Shown here: piece after piece, positions 15,201-25,429 of the stretch
How positions within the stretch are numbered: position 1 is the stretch's first letter
How the letters are laid out: every line of letters begins with the position of its first letter
Made by a program: the position numbers and the translations under genes
Origin: Glandiceps talaboti
Taxonomy: Eukaryota > Hemichordata > Enteropneusta > Spengelidae
Assembly (NCBI RefSeq): GCF_964340395.1
Contig: NC_135570.1
Span: forward strand, 11,242,822 to 11,306,821
Length of the DNA stretch: 64,000 nucleotides
Reading direction: 5' to 3'
Notes under the pieces: generated by a model
Seen by the model: the letters and a program-made list of their open reading frames with translations, nothing else
What the model was told of the DNA's origin: nothing
The model's database searches: none

Positions 15201-16396
15201 AATTGAACAGCTTGCTGCTTCTGTAACATGAATCATAAACACAACTATTAGCAGTAAAACATGATAAAACAATACTAATACAAAACAACAAAATGTACAG
15301 TTATGATCATATGGCCTGGATTGACAGATTTGTCATTGTGGGCACTCCCTTTATTACTTGCTACATGCAGTGAGCCCTATATTTTGTCACTGTTTGAAGG
15401 TTTAACCATTATTGCAAAAGTCACAAAACAAAGTGATGCGCATATGCTGACTATAGCATTTGACATTTGTTGAAGGTTTGGTTGAAATGGCCTATACGTG
15501 TATGAAATACAGGTGGACATGGACACATACATGGATGAATGGCTGTATGGACAGACGATTGTGCCTATCTAGATAGACACACAGGACACAATGTAATAGC
15601 CCCATCATACTTCCCTGTTGGCGAGTAAAAAAGAACAGTGCAGTTGTTCCCATCCAAATCGTGCCTAGTTCATCATATGCTTCCACTTTTCAATGAAAAC
15701 GATGGAGCACAATGTTTGAATATATGAATCATATACTGAAATGTTTTAATGTAACACTAACAGTTATACATTTTCTTTCAGCACTTACCTGTTGATTGGT
15801 TAGAAGCCCTTCTCCTTATCTCTGTCACAAACAGTTTAGACACATGACTAGCAAAGTGTAATACATCACTGAATTTATTGATCATATCACTGGCAGGAGA
15901 TGATCCAAATACCTGAAATCAAATGAAGAAAACTGAGTTAGTGTGCTTATATTGTTCACTACAGGAAGTTAAAAGACTGTTTCCTAGTCCCATAGGTGAG
16001 TGCCAGTGTGGGTACTCAGGGGTATTAGCACATGTGTTTGCAGTGTTTTCTGCTGCACTTTCACTTGCTAGACTTGTGAAGTACTGCTGCAGAAAACATT
16101 GAAGATACTCATGCAAATACCCTGAATACTCCACACTTTCACTCGACCATCACAGGGTTCTGTCATATAATTGTACAAATATCATCCCAAAACAACGAAA
16201 AAAATGACTTTACCTTGCAAAATAAGGGCAACATCATATAGACCTTTTCTTCTTGTTCTTCTGGAGAACTTGGCTGTGCAGAATAACACAGCTCCACACA
16301 TAGTTTTCTCAAGTGCATCAACCCCAATTCATTGTCTTGTGCATTGCTATCATCGGCAGGTTGGTGCCTGCCAATCATTTTCCTCACAAAATTCAT
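170..16396 (-). CDS. WDFY3: WDFY3/ALFY (blue cheese) orthologue, 5' part, 24 coding exons, truncated at the window edge
   Basis: Large BEACH-family scaffold that in animals links ubiquitinated aggregates and PI3P membranes to the autophagy machinery. Exons in transcript order: 16396-16214, 15912-15789, 15220-14940, 14382-14190, 13763-13577, 12985-12819, 12542-12487, 11791-11645, 11158-11061, 10335-10163, 9410-9309, 8793-8600, 7878-7740, 7174-7074, 6660-6509, 5699-5613, 5352-5037, 4463-4249, 3731-3298, 2991-2770, 2390-2218, 1864-1636, 1418-1267, 281-170. All junctions are GT-AG and frame is kept through 4237 nt (about 1412 residues). Recognisable WDFY3 motifs in order include LFSAITSWCPP, DNANYFILESQ, SHRSRTVFRKVGGFVY, ERNQQVMCEAGL, RLASQALEP, VPLTRVKCLVSMTTP, GQWHHLV, LGPNYVGSFQA and KIRKVYNK. 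The C-terminal PH-BEACH, WD40 and FYVE parts lie beyond coordinate 1. The start codon aligns with the human start and is the first ATG in its exon. WDFY4 is the vertebrate ohnologue; WDFY3 resemblance is clear, and a pre-duplication gene would be orthologous to both. Confidence 0.95.
746..1208. mobile_element. MITE family B (TTAA target), copy 1
   Basis: TTAA (742-745) then AGGGGCACAAGCTGAGTTTA; the right end CAGCTTGTGTCTCT is followed by TTAA (1209-1212). A TTAA target and short TIRs are piggyBac features. Non-coding, in a WDFY3 intron. About 100 bp longer than the other copies. Confidence 0.7.
1636..2991 (-). CDS. WDFY3: WDFY3 coding exons 20-22: concanavalin-A-like lectin region
   Basis: Exons 2991-2770, 2390-2218 and 1864-1636 encode about residues 1117-1324. 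They hold the jelly-roll type region placed in the middle of WDFY3/LRBA/NBEA proteins: FSVWLCVDRFSSP, PVRLLTIVR, EGQWHHLVVVL, YSFIGTPP, LLWRLGPAH and LGPNYVGSFQA. The right edge of exon 21 is chosen at 2390 (acceptor TTAATTTCAG) because it best matches human spacing. An in-phase acceptor near 2423 would add about 11 residues. The region does not have an enzymatic role in this family. Confidence 0.88.
2070..2205 (-). mobile_element. Possible tRNA-derived SINE head
   Basis: The minus strand shows an A-box-like TAGCCAAATCGTCAGC and a B-box-like TGGTTCGAACC about 40 bases apart, but no tRNA cloverleaf could be completed. It lies just 3' of the WDFY3 exon 21 donor. Confidence 0.25.
3080..3202. repeat. 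(CA)n microsatellite filling a short WDFY3 intron
   Basis: Imperfect then pure CA repeat, with some CATA and GCA variants. In the sense strand of WDFY3 it is (UG)n, in the 306-nt intron between exons 19 and 20. Confidence 0.9.
3298..3731 (-). CDS. WDFY3: WDFY3 coding exon 19, with a Cys-cluster insert before the conserved VPLTRVKCLV block
   Basis: Encodes about residues 972-1116. It begins RDFLRLGNPL and ends in the GGIGSG stretch that leads into the lectin-like region. A central Ser-rich loop carries a tight group of cysteines (CDSTHSKCNCNLCK), not present in the human protein as I recall it. The following VPLTRVKCLVSMTTP and FVEFDMSAEGFGC blocks are highly conserved. Confidence 0.9.
4024..4095. 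other. Near-perfect 25-bp stem hairpin in a WDFY3 intron
   Basis: Left arm 4024-4048 and right arm 4071-4095 are reverse complements with a single mismatch, with a 22-nt loop. The arm core is TTTCTACTCACAGAGT. Pre-miRNA-sized. No coding content. Confidence 0.6.
4661..4877. repeat. 31-bp tandem repeat, about 7 copies
   Basis: The unit begins ATTACCAAATATGGCTATTT and ends TCTACATTTG. Because 31 is 1 mod 3 and the unit has no stop in any plus frame, spurious ORFs run through all three plus frames. Intronic in WDFY3. Confidence 0.85.
5037..5352 (-). CDS. WDFY3: WDFY3 coding exon 17: Pro/Ser/Thr-rich linker
   Basis: Encodes about residues 795-900. Most of it is low-complexity and probably disordered, rich in SPxP, RRPQPQ and TPxS motifs, ending in the conserved block TIVHPGAVISILDLLPAIP. 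In human WDFY3 the same position holds a different Pro/Ser-rich linker before the HPGAMLAMLDLL block. Both exon edges have good splice sites and phase fits its neighbours. Confidence 0.88.
5708..5945. repeat. 60-bp tandem repeat, about 4 copies
   Basis: Contains TTAGGTTAATACAACTGGTG in each unit; two adjacent copies are nearly identical over 60 bp. In the WDFY3 intron between exons 15 and 16. Confidence 0.85.
5995..6190. repeat. Dispersed repeat family F (also near 8310-8480, 13850-14030 and 17690-17850)
   Basis: Copies share GATACAAAAACAA, GTTTGTTTATGTCTGTG and (A)AGTTATGATGTAACACTAAC followed by AGTCATAC. Boundaries are unclear and no TIR was found. All copies seen lie in WDFY3 introns. 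Confidence 0.45.
9544..9675. repeat. 44-bp tandem repeat, 3 copies
   Basis: The unit begins GCTAAAATGATGTAGGCTTG and ends GGGACATTACA; the three units are 44 bp each with few differences. Confidence 0.85.
9945..10155. mobile_element. MITE family A, truncated copy abutting a WDFY3 splice donor
   Basis: The right half of the family ends ACATGGGCTG at 10155, followed by TA (10156-10157) and then the donor of WDFY3 exon 10. The left boundary is approximate. The interior segment ATGTTTTGATGTCTGCAT is shared with the copy at 36661. Confidence 0.65.
11210..11525. repeat. Degenerate AT-rich repeat
   Basis: Irregular recurrences of TGATAATGTAGTAACAAA-like words, with no fixed period. WDFY3 intron. 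Confidence 0.5.
14848..14890. repeat. Adjacent C-, T- and G-homopolymer runs
   Basis: About 12 C, about 11 T, GA, then more than 20 G. It lies in the WDFY3 intron between exons 3 and 4. Run lengths are likely unreliable in the assembly. Confidence 0.8.
15950..16160. repeat. Dispersed repeat family D, copy 1
   Basis: Shares GAGTGCCAG, GGGGTATT, GCAGTGTTT, ACTTTCACT and CTTGTGAA blocks in order with 49870-50050 in inverted orientation. Contains inner palindromic segments (TTTTCTGCTGCACTTTCAC / GTGAAGTACTGCTGCAGAAAA). In WDFY3 intron 1-2. Confidence 0.5.
16214..16396 (-). CDS. WDFY3: WDFY3 coding exon 1 (start exon)
   Basis: Encodes residues 1-61, beginning MNFVRKMIGR and containing ELGLMHLRKL and EEKVYMMLPLF, the start block conserved in WDFY3. 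The donor at 16213-16212 reads AAG|GTAAAG. The acceptor is somewhere 5' of the ATG; a candidate is just right of about 16418 (TGTGAAG before ATACATG) but the pyrimidine tract is weak. The frame is open for nine codons upstream without another ATG, so 16396 is the preferred start. Confidence 0.9.
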
Positions 16397-16805
16397 TTTG
16401 ATCTTTAAGACATGTATCTTCACAGAGGTAAGTCAGGTAAGTTAACAATCTACAAAAACAACAAAAATAGATACATCTTATACATATGTTTGTATGGAAA
16501 GCTAATTGTACATGTATTTTTCAACAAGTCTTCATTGAGGAAACATCCCTTTTAAATACATTACTTCTGTGTAACTAACATGTTAAATTTTGTAAGTTCG
16601 GGGTCAAATATAAAGATACTAACACAGACAGGTCATACCTGATTATATATGAAGTTCAGAACAGAAACTTGAATAACGTGCATGTGTCTTTTTTGTTCTT
16701 GAACTACATGTATTGTAGAAATGGTGGGTTTTACGCCAAACATGGACATAATTCAGTAAGTAATGATAAGTTTAAGCTGCAACATGGTGCATGTGTGTAT
16801 ATCCC

Positions 16806-16890
16806 TTGAATGAAAACTTATACTATAGAAGTAGACACTTGAATGAAGTCTTATACTATAGAAGTAGACGCTTGAATGAAGTCTTGATAT
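16806..16890. repeat. About 31-bp tandem repeat, about 2.7 copies
   Basis: The unit contains CTTGAATGAAGTCTTATACT then ATAGAAGTAGAC. WDFY3 intron 1. Confidence 0.75.
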
Positions 16891-18756
16891 CTTATGATTC
16901 AAAAGTTACTACTCAAATTGTTGATTTTTATACCAAATATGGCTATCATTCAGTACAAATAGTGATATGAACACAAAAATTAATATGTGTATATCTCCCT
17001 GTTCTTTATTACATGTACTCAACCCTACGCCCAAGATCTAACAAAATGTTGGCCACACTTAAATACCACAAAAAGGTGGCTGCAGTATGCAAGAAATAGC
17101 TTAAAATTGATAATCCTGCTTTAATACCGTGGCATTTGCATGCTGTACAAGTGACAAACATATTTGGATTTCAAAATTTAAATTCAATTAATAAAGCATA
17201 TAATCATAATGTTATCATATTATTATTACTACAAGTATTATGATAAATAGAAGTATTATGATAAATAGAAGGCTTACTAGTCACTATTATCCACACAAAT
17301 AAGAACCATCCTCTATTTCCCTGCTTCATGGCCTCTCACCCATAACACTCACAAATGGCTTTGGCATGTTGTATTTATGACTTAATTATCACCAACTACA
17401 GTATTTATGGCATAGTTTAAAAGTAATCAATTCTGTGCCATACCAAGTATGCTAGCTACAGCTCTACATAGATTCCATATTGTTTTCACTTACACTTGTT
17501 AGCAGAAAAAAATAAAATTCTATGTTGTCTAAATAAACCAATGATATACTAGACTGGTTAAACCTCCATTCTTCCATTTATACATCCATCCTCTCTCCTC
17601 TCTAGGCGGACACAAATACAATAATTCTCATCATTATTTAGAGGTGGCTGTGATTACAACGTTGCTATATCAGTAGTGGACAATTAAAACGAGCTTTGGA
17701 GGTACCAAAAATCTTGTCCTTAATACCACTGTCTAAGTGACATACATTGATACAAAAACAACAGCTGGTGCCTCTGGTGTAGGTTCACACCACGCTCTAA
17801 TAAATTTATTTATGTCTGTGAAAGTTAGTCATAAAGATACCTCAGACATGTACATGTATGGTATAGAATTTAGAAATCTTTAAACAAAACATAGACAAAC
17901 ATGATATTTTGTTACTTGCATTTGTCTCTGTTATCTATAATATGACTCGCCTAAAGAGTGTTTATGGCATAGAACATTTCTAGTACTTACATTCAGGTGA
18001 TCAGATTAGGCACATTATGGCTACCTTTCACCTTTGAACTTTGTTTTAACCTTTGAACTCTCAGGTGACATCTCTAATAGAAAGCTAAGAAAGCAGTGAG
18101 GTGTACACATATGTATGTCAGCAGTGCCTACTATACGATGACTAACAGTCAGTCATGATGGATTTACATTCAAGTTGTGTACTTTAATTGGTTTCTAAAT
18201 ATACATGGACCATGCAGACATTTTTAAAGTGGCCATATTCCAAGTCCTCCTTTGTAATTGCTAAAGATTACTATATGTGTAAAATGTTTGTTATTGTACG
18301 TACAATACCAAACTTTTAGCACAGACTAATAGCTTTATGCAATTTATTAAGTTACAAACAAGGATTTGGTCTATGTTATTTCAGACTGATTTGTCAAGTA
18401 GGAAGCTATAATAAAACTGTTTTATAAATTAAAAATCCAAAATATATACCCAATCCTCATCCATATGGCTACTTTAAGTCAATGCCAGGTAGTGAAAAGG
18501 AATGGACTAGAATTAAGTAGAAGCATTCAGTTAAGAGTTCTCATAATCAGTAGGTTGGAAACCATGGCATCCTGTTCTACGGTACTGTATGTACAAGGAT
18601 TTCAGCAACACAGATTTGTTTATTCTTCAAAGGTTCACTTCAGAATAAGATTAAAATTTAGGTGTGGAAACCAGTTATTTGGCAGAGATGTAGTAAAAGT
18701 TGGTCCAGAACAAAATAAGTAATTAATTGCAAATACTGTAAACCTGGAAATCTTCA

Positions 18757-18970
18757 CTATTTTCACTTATTTCGCTGTACAAAAATAAATGTGACTAAAA
18801 TGCCATCTTGTCTATGAATACAATGTACCAGTCTGGTAATTAGTAAAAATAAGTAGTGACTTAAACTGCCTTCTTGTCTATGAATACAATGTACCAGTCT
18901 GGTAATTTGTAAAAATAAGTAGTGACTAAAATGCCTTCTTGTACATGAACACATTGTACCAGTCCAGTAA
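18757..18970. repeat. About 63-bp tandem repeat, 3 copies
   Basis: Units share GCCTTCTTGTCTATGAATAC and AATGTACCAGTCTGGTAATT. WDFY3 intron 1. Confidence 0.8.
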
Positions 18971-19499
18971 TTAGTGAAAAATAGTCTTTGAGAACTAACT
19001 GTAAGATTTTCTAGTGGTGAAAATAGCTAGGTTTACAGTATACTGGTCATGGCTTCAGGAATCAACAGGACAGTAAAATATAGTTGCTAAGGAACGGTCA
19101 AAACATCACATAATCATTCATTTCTAAATACCCTGCTCCAGAGTAAATATATTTTACTGCCCAAAAAAAGAATGACCATTTGTGACTCTTATTAAGTTAA
19201 CACTAATGCAAAACCCGGGGACTGAAACTTAGCCCTTTACTTTTCATGTATATTACATCATATGTTTAACAATGATCTACATGTACATAGACAAGTTTGT
19301 ATATGTGAATTTTATTCAAGAGCTATTTATCTTCTACTTGTAAACAATCAAATAATAAGTTTACATTACTAATCTGTATGTATATGGACTTTGCATACAC
19401 AGATTCATACACAAACAATTGAAACAGTTACATAAATTATAACAATATTGACATTATGCAAATTTGGAATCAAACTATTCATATTAAATTTACATATAA

Positions 19500-20100
19500 C
19501 ATTTGAAATATCCTTTACAAATATACATGTGAGCTAGTGTTTCTATAAAATTTGCATTTCAAATACCCCTCAGAACTATACACATACATGTGACCGAGTG
19601 TTTCTGTGAATTCACATCTAAGATTCCAAATACCTCCATACTTTCTATACATGCGATCTAATGTTTCTATGAAATTTGCATCTAAGATTTCAAATACCTC
19701 CATACTTTCTAAGTATATATGAGATCTAGTGTATCTATGAAATTTGCATCTAAGATTTCAAATACCTCCATACTTTCTATACATGCGATCTAATGTTTCT
19801 ATGAAATTTGCATCTAAGATTTCAAATACCTCCATACTTTCTAAGTATATATGAGATCTAGTGTATCTATGAAATTTGCATCTAAGATTTCAAATACCTC
19901 CATACTTTCTAAGTATATATGAGATCTAGTGTATCTATGAAATTTGCATCTAAGATTTCAAATACCTCCATACTTTCTAAGTATACATGCGATCTAGTAT
20001 TTCTATAAAATTTGCATCTAAGATTTCAAATACCTCCATACTTTCTATACATGCGATCTAATGTTTCTATAAAATTTGCATCTAAGATTTCAAATAGCTA
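19500..20100. repeat. 64-68-bp tandem array, about 9 copies, two unit types
   Basis: All units share AAATTTGCATCTAAGATTTC and AAATACCTCCATACTTTCTA. Type 1 continues TACATGCGATCTAATG; type 2 continues AGTATATATGAGATCTAGTG. The types are interspersed. Confidence 0.85.
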
Positions 20101-21373
20101 ACACTACTAGAATTCATATTGAAATAGTAATACCCCTCACAAGGTCATGTGAGCAAGTGTTTCTGTAAACAGAATAGTGGCCACATTTGGATGCAGAAAT
20201 CCATCGTTCATTCGTTTGTAAAGAAAAAGTCCCACTTCAAGTCTCTCTCCCTGGCCTATATTATCAGATATGCTACTATTACCAGTGCATCTCCATATAT
20301 GACAGCAACCTTTACCTGCTGGGTTCACATTTAACAAAAATTGACCCAAAGTAATCAAATTTTATCCATGAATCACACAAAAATAAAGTATTTGAGGGGA
20401 ATATGTCTTCTACAAAGTCTTATTATACCAAAAAAATTTTATAACGTTAAAAAAAAGTGACGTGCATATGGCCCATATAATATGTCACCTTTATGCCATG
20501 TTTGATGAAGTTGGATATTTGAAGGTCTGAGAATTACATATTACGCAGACAGACACAAGCACACATGTGCTCTCGGAGTTCATTGTAATTAATAGCACCA
20601 ATGGTGGCAGGGGGTGGGGTGGCGGTGGGGGCTAACTATTCATTACTCTTAACTGCTTGCTTATTACCTGACCTTAAAAAAATCAATCGGGATAATGAAG
20701 GCGTTTTATTCATATGTAAATAACATCTGTTGTCTGCCCCATATGTTTATTACACAAAAAGTAAATCTCTCTATATATATCTACAAAATATAAAAATATA
20801 CGAACAATAAATGATATCTTTGTACTTAAAATCATAGGTTTAACATTAAACTGGCAAAAAAAGTCTACCTTCATCCCTGTTTTGTTGACCTCTGTATGGT
20901 ATTTGACAATGTGTTGTGTACCATACTAATTGCTGAAAGCAGGGTCACTGGAAAGTTCTACTACTTGATAAAATCAAGGTACTCAAACTAAATAAGCAGT
21001 CAAAATACATCAAGGTTGCACTGAATTATTTGTATCAAATCATGGAGTATGTAAACAAACTTGAGGCCTTTGTTTGTCAATATTTGCTTTAAAGATAGAA
21101 TGCACCTTGGGGACAAATTTCCTTTTGAAATAATGCAACACATTTGATGGTTCATCATGTTGTCAAGACAATCTTTTATTTTCTCACAGAGTTAACACAG
21201 AATTCAGCGGCCATATTGGATTCTAAAATGACTAACATTTGATAACATTTTGACCTCTATTTCAAAACTTTATCTGGTGACCCTGATTTCTTTTCTTGGT
21301 TTTAAAAGAGAATTGGTCAGAAATTTCTTAAACAGCAAAAGTTTAAAGAGTCTATATTTGAGACCCATTTATA

Positions 21374-21704
21374 CAGCATGTTTCATGTTAGTGTTCACTG
21401 GCTCTGTTTGATACAACCATGCACAAACCAATAAGAAACTGTACATGCTACTCTTTAATGAAGATAGGAAGATTCAATAGAGAGTTTCTTCTGATATTTT
21501 GTCGAAATGAATGAATGCCACCATGCAGACATTCAAATGCATGCCTGCATCTACTTGCAGTACATTTCAATGGTTTATTGAATTTACACAAAATGTAGCC
21601 AGAATTGCAATTTTGCGCTCTTAAAGTGAGAATGTGTAGTTTGTTATTGATTTCTGTATGGCTGTATCAAACAAAGCCAGTGAACACAAACATGAAATGG
21701 GCTG
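21374..21704. mobile_element. MITE family A, full copy
   Basis: Begins CAGCATGTTTCATG and ends CATGAAATGGGCTG, flanked by TA on both sides (21372-21373, 21705-21706). Long TIRs include the shared segment TTGATACAACCATGC. It lies in WDFY3 intron 1. Confidence 0.75.
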
Positions 21705-22459
21705 TACAAATATGTGAGTAAAAGTAAAGTTTTGGGACATAATTGAAAATAAGGAGTGTAGCCACTTAGTTATGGTTTTATACAGTAGGAACATCATTTT
21801 ACTAAGACCATGTATACTTAACACATACAACTTGTCAGTCATTTGAGATCAATATTCATGGAGTCGGGTCATTTTGAAAAATGTGGTTTTTACCGAGGGG
21901 CATTGGCTTTGGTCACTATAGTATAGCAGGAGGGGTTAGTTTAAAAAAACAAACATGTTTGACTCAAAAACAAAACCCCTCATCCAGCAATTTAAAAATA
22001 TGACCTGCCCTTTCCATTACTTACATTCCCTACTTCCCTTCACTTTTTATCATAGCACACCATATTGATGACATTAGACCCTCTAAGGTGTTCATTTTTT
22101 TTGTATCCAATTTGACTAGATTAGATTCAATCTCCTTCAATGTCACTGTGTCTACTTCAAAACAATTAGATTAGGTGCATGAGTGAGGACTTCAAACGCT
22201 CATTCCAAGTTTTACATGGTGTATTTCTACCCTCAAATACATGCAACACTACAGGACAAATGGAAATTCAACATCCTGTTGCAAATGCGTCTCTACTTTC
22301 CAACAATACCTTGTTATCGTTCAGGCCAGTATTTCTTGAATGGAAGGTTTATACAAATTGTAGACTGTTTACATTCTCATAGTTGTTGTTATCTTCCATT
22401 GCTGTGATCAAAGTCCCTAACATACGGTTCCTCTTTACGTTGTGGTCGCTTTTCTTCTT

Positions 22460-22768
22460 TCACGCCAATGAATGGACGAAAATGTCACAAATAATGTCCA
22501 AATTTGGAGAAGTCGTCTTGTTGTCTCGGTAGCATTTGGACATCCGGTCTATTACTATTTCGAATTCTAGCTGATTACATAACGTGAAACTTCGTGTGTG
22601 GGGATTGACATTGAAGAGTTTGGCAGAGTGTATAGCGTAATTCCTACATTTATACAACGGAAATATTCGGGACAGACCGCGTATTGACACTCGATTGTAA
22701 GTTAAATGTAACGCAACATAGGCAAATACATATGATATACAAATCACAAATTCACAAGTTTTACTCAT
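22460..22768 (-). CDS. Unrecognised 102-codon ORF, possibly a coding exon
   Basis: Starts at an ATG (22768), has one hydrophobic stretch near the N-terminus (residues about 6-22, VICISYVFAYVALHL) and ends in TGA. It is not simple sequence and sits in a locally CpG-richer patch (22.4-23.0 kb) just downstream of the presumed WDFY3 first exon. I do not recognise the family. It could be a small membrane protein, an alternative WDFY3 5' exon, or chance. Confidence 0.2.
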   Translation of the reverse strand: MSKTCEFVICISYVFAYVALHLTYNRVSIRGLSRIFPLYKCRNYAIHSAKLFNVNPHTRSFTLCNQLEFEIVIDRMSKCYRDNKTTSPNLDIICDIFVHSLA

Positions 22769-23047
22769 GGAAAAAACGACAACATTAACTCAGCCTTTCG
22801 GTGTGACAAGAAAATCATATAAAACTCTTTCATCACAACTGAAGAAGATACACAGTTGTCTGATCTGCGACATCAGTAGTGCCCCTCCTCTCTGGATCTC
22901 ACACAAGATCGCAAGATGATCGGCGCTAGTCATAACCGGAAATAGATAGGTATTACAGCGCTATGGTGAAAAGCCACGAGTTACAACGACGGCAGTTGAT
23001 AGACATAATAAATCTGGAATATTTCTTTCCAAAAAGGTATTCCTTAC

Positions 23048-23150
23048 CTGAATTATTTCATTGTAAAATGCCATTGAATTCTACACTCGATTAATTTCCA
23101 TCGCAAAGACAGCCATTTTGGATAATTGAACTGCGCATGTGCACAAAGAT
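23048..23150 (-). promoter_or_regulatory. Candidate WDFY3 promoter and non-coding first exon
   Basis: On the minus strand an NRF1-like site (23131-23144, CTGCGCATGTGCAC on plus) is followed by a YY1-like CAAAATGGCTGTC (plus 23108-23121), a short upstream ORF of 11 codons, and a strong splice donor ATTCAG|GTAAGG with its GT at 23047-23046. This is the usual layout of a housekeeping first exon. The next coding exon on this strand is WDFY3 exon 1 at 16396, so the exon is assigned to WDFY3 by inference; transcript evidence is absent. Confidence 0.5.
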
Positions 23151-23581
23151 GCAACATGGGAAGAAAAAAGATGTACAGTCAAGTACATTTGTATATCGCT
23201 ATTACTCAGTTACTTTTACATGTAATACTAATCGTAAAATTTTAATACACAATTTTCCAAAGAAAGAAAAATGTTTCAATAGTTGGTGGGAGTGAACGAA
23301 ATGTGTCATGTTTTGCTGCGGGGGATATTAATTTTGTTTTTCTTTCACAGACTCTTGTTTCCCTAGATATGTAGATAAGATGTACCGATAATATTGGCAT
23401 ATTTGGCCGATAATATATGAAAGGGGTAAAACAACACGGATTTATAGGATCCCGTAAGTATGTGGACTTGCAAGGAGTTCATAAAGTCAAAAATCCTAGG
23501 TAAAAACTATTTTTTTTTCTCTGAATAGATGCTAGTTTAAAAGTGGAATGGGGTAACGAAGATTCCTAGACGGAACATGAA

Positions 23582-23926
23582 CTAGAACGTTGGCAACAAC
23601 GGCATTGTAAAAAGACTGCATCTAGAAATTTCCTGCAGGTTTGATATTAAAATACTGACAGAGAGAACTTTACTGTAATCGATACCGCCTTTTAACCAGA
23701 GGACGATTTTCATAAATAAAGGTAAATTAAAGTTCGAACTTTGCATTGAATACACTTTTCTATTGATTAACAACTTCTGATGCCGGTCACAGTGTGACCA
23801 GACTTGTCGACAATATTCTATTAGTTGACTCCGCATCAGCGATTTATGCAAAGTGATAATATAAGCACTATCTTTAAAATACTTGCAGGTGCGTTTTATT
23901 AAATTTAAACCAACTAATTTGTACAA
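23582..23926 (-). pseudogene. LINE reverse-transcriptase C-terminal remnant
   Basis: The minus-strand reading contains FKDSAYIITLHKSLMRSQLI and EYCRQVWSHCDRHQKLL, the typical post-RT 'thumb' region of non-LTR retrotransposons (KSLVRxxLEYCxxVW). No complete RT domain follows, and the end of the frame is not conserved, so it is a broken fragment. Confidence 0.5.
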
Positions 23927-24131
23927 TGTTTTTAATAAGTTCTAACTTAGGTTAGTTGAGAGAAGAAGGCCAAGATCTTTGACATGGTTTACACGATTAA
24001 CTTTGGTACCATAGTAAGTCTTCTCTCTGGTTTAATTACGTACATTTCTTAAGATTTAGGGACGAATTATTGTGCCTCAGTATGGCAATAGTATAAAGAA
24101 AAGCGATGGATAGTATGCGTTTGTCACTAAG

Positions 24132-24251
24132 AAGCTTGGCGAGCGTTCCTTTGCTTACACTGCTCCTTCAATTTGGAACAGTCATCCCCGGAGTCTTCGT
24201 CACTCTCACTCTAAGTCTTCCTTCCACTCTGCCGTTAAACTTACCTATTTC
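24132..24251 (+). pseudogene. LINE ORF2 3'-end remnant
   Basis: The plus frame from 24132 reads KKLGERSFAYTAPSIWNSHP and on to a KSSFHSAVKLTYF end, the C-terminal signature of CR1/jockey-type ORF2 (RSFxYxAPxxWNSLP...FKxxLKTxLF). Opposite in strand to the fragment at 23.6-23.9 kb, so it is a separate or rearranged insertion. Confidence 0.55.
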
Positions 24252-25162
24252 AATCTCAACTCTCACTCACTTACACACACTTCTTTCTACATCCTTCCAT
24301 GTTTTCAAATTGTTTCTCTGTATACTCTCATTTTATGTCTTCGAAGAACAGACGCATTATATCACTTTATTATAACAAGTACCTTTCTTTCTTTCTGTTC
24401 ATACGCTGCAGTATAAAATGTAAAACGTGTGTACGGATGAAATCTGTAAGTGAAATAATAAACTCACACAATTGATAAAATCCCTTTAACTTAAGCTAGA
24501 CTCATAGATATCCATACAAAGCAAAAACGTCAATTTAATATACCAGTATATTGATGGCGCAATGTATGTACATGTATTGACTTGTTTTGTTGATGACTTG
24601 TGATAAGTATTGTAAATAATGTTTGCCTAAATGACATCCTTTATTCATCAAGTAATATTATTATTAATAATCTTTCTTCGCTCAAATAAATAAATTTGTT
24701 GAATGATTGCCATGGAGTACGCGCAGCGCCCCGATGTCTTTAGTTATTCCCAATGAGGTACAGAGAAAAAATGTCGTTCAAATTTTTCTATGAGTTTGAA
24801 CTCAATTAGTAGCTAATTCACAAAAATATAAGTAAAATATATATCAAGCAAAACACGATGAAACCAGTATAACATGGCCTTTAATATGGTTAAAGTTGAA
24901 CGGAAAGTTCATTGGTAAGCAACATTACTGTATTTGACATTAAGACATTAAATTTATTTTGTTTTATTTTGTTCAGGAGGCTTTTCTTAACATATACAGG
25001 CTTTATATTTCTGAGGTGTGTTCCCTGGGATGCGTTCAGCTGAATCCTGAAGAAAATGTACGAAATGTGGTTGCATATATTATGGTTATAAGGTAGGGGC
25101 CAACCAAGGTAGTTAAACACGGGGATAGCTGTTTAAAGTCGGCCAGCCTATCATGATATTAC

Positions 25163-25429
25163 TGCGCATGCGTGATTTAACACGGCGTATTAGTCTTAAT
25201 GTTTTATATATTAAGATAGATATTGGTTTTGTGCTGTTAGCTAGTAGGACTATAGAGTAGAGGCAGACGATTATTTCTAGCATATCTATCGTGTTTATCA
25301 CAATGCTGTAACGGCTGGCTTATCCACACACGCCATACATCTATAAGCCGTTTATATTACACGAAACCAGCTGCGGATTGGACACTTGTACAGTAACCTG
25401 ACTTGTTCGAAATTTGCAACATACAGCAG
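25163..25429 (+). promoter_or_regulatory. Candidate promoter and non-coding first exon upstream of FSTL4/5
   Basis: A palindromic NRF1-like core (TGCGCATGCG, about 25163-25172) lies in a locally CpG-bearing patch and is followed by a strong plus-strand splice donor CAG|GTAAGG with its GT at 25430-25431. The next recognised plus-strand exon is the FSTL start exon at 30012, preceded by an acceptor at 29981-29983. Linking the two is inference; the donor could serve an unannotated transcript. Confidence 0.3.

Larger units (their letters stand above)
16424..23047 (-). other. Probable WDFY3 intron 1 (about 6.6 kb)
   Basis: No conserved coding exon was recognised. It contains a 31-bp triplet repeat near 16806-16890, a dispersed repeat near 17690-17850, tandem repeats at 18757-18970 and 19500-20100, a TA-flanked MITE at 21374-21704, and a 102-codon ORF at 22460-22768. 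G-rich stretches occur near 20605-20630. The rest is ordinary AT-rich sequence. Confidence 0.5.
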
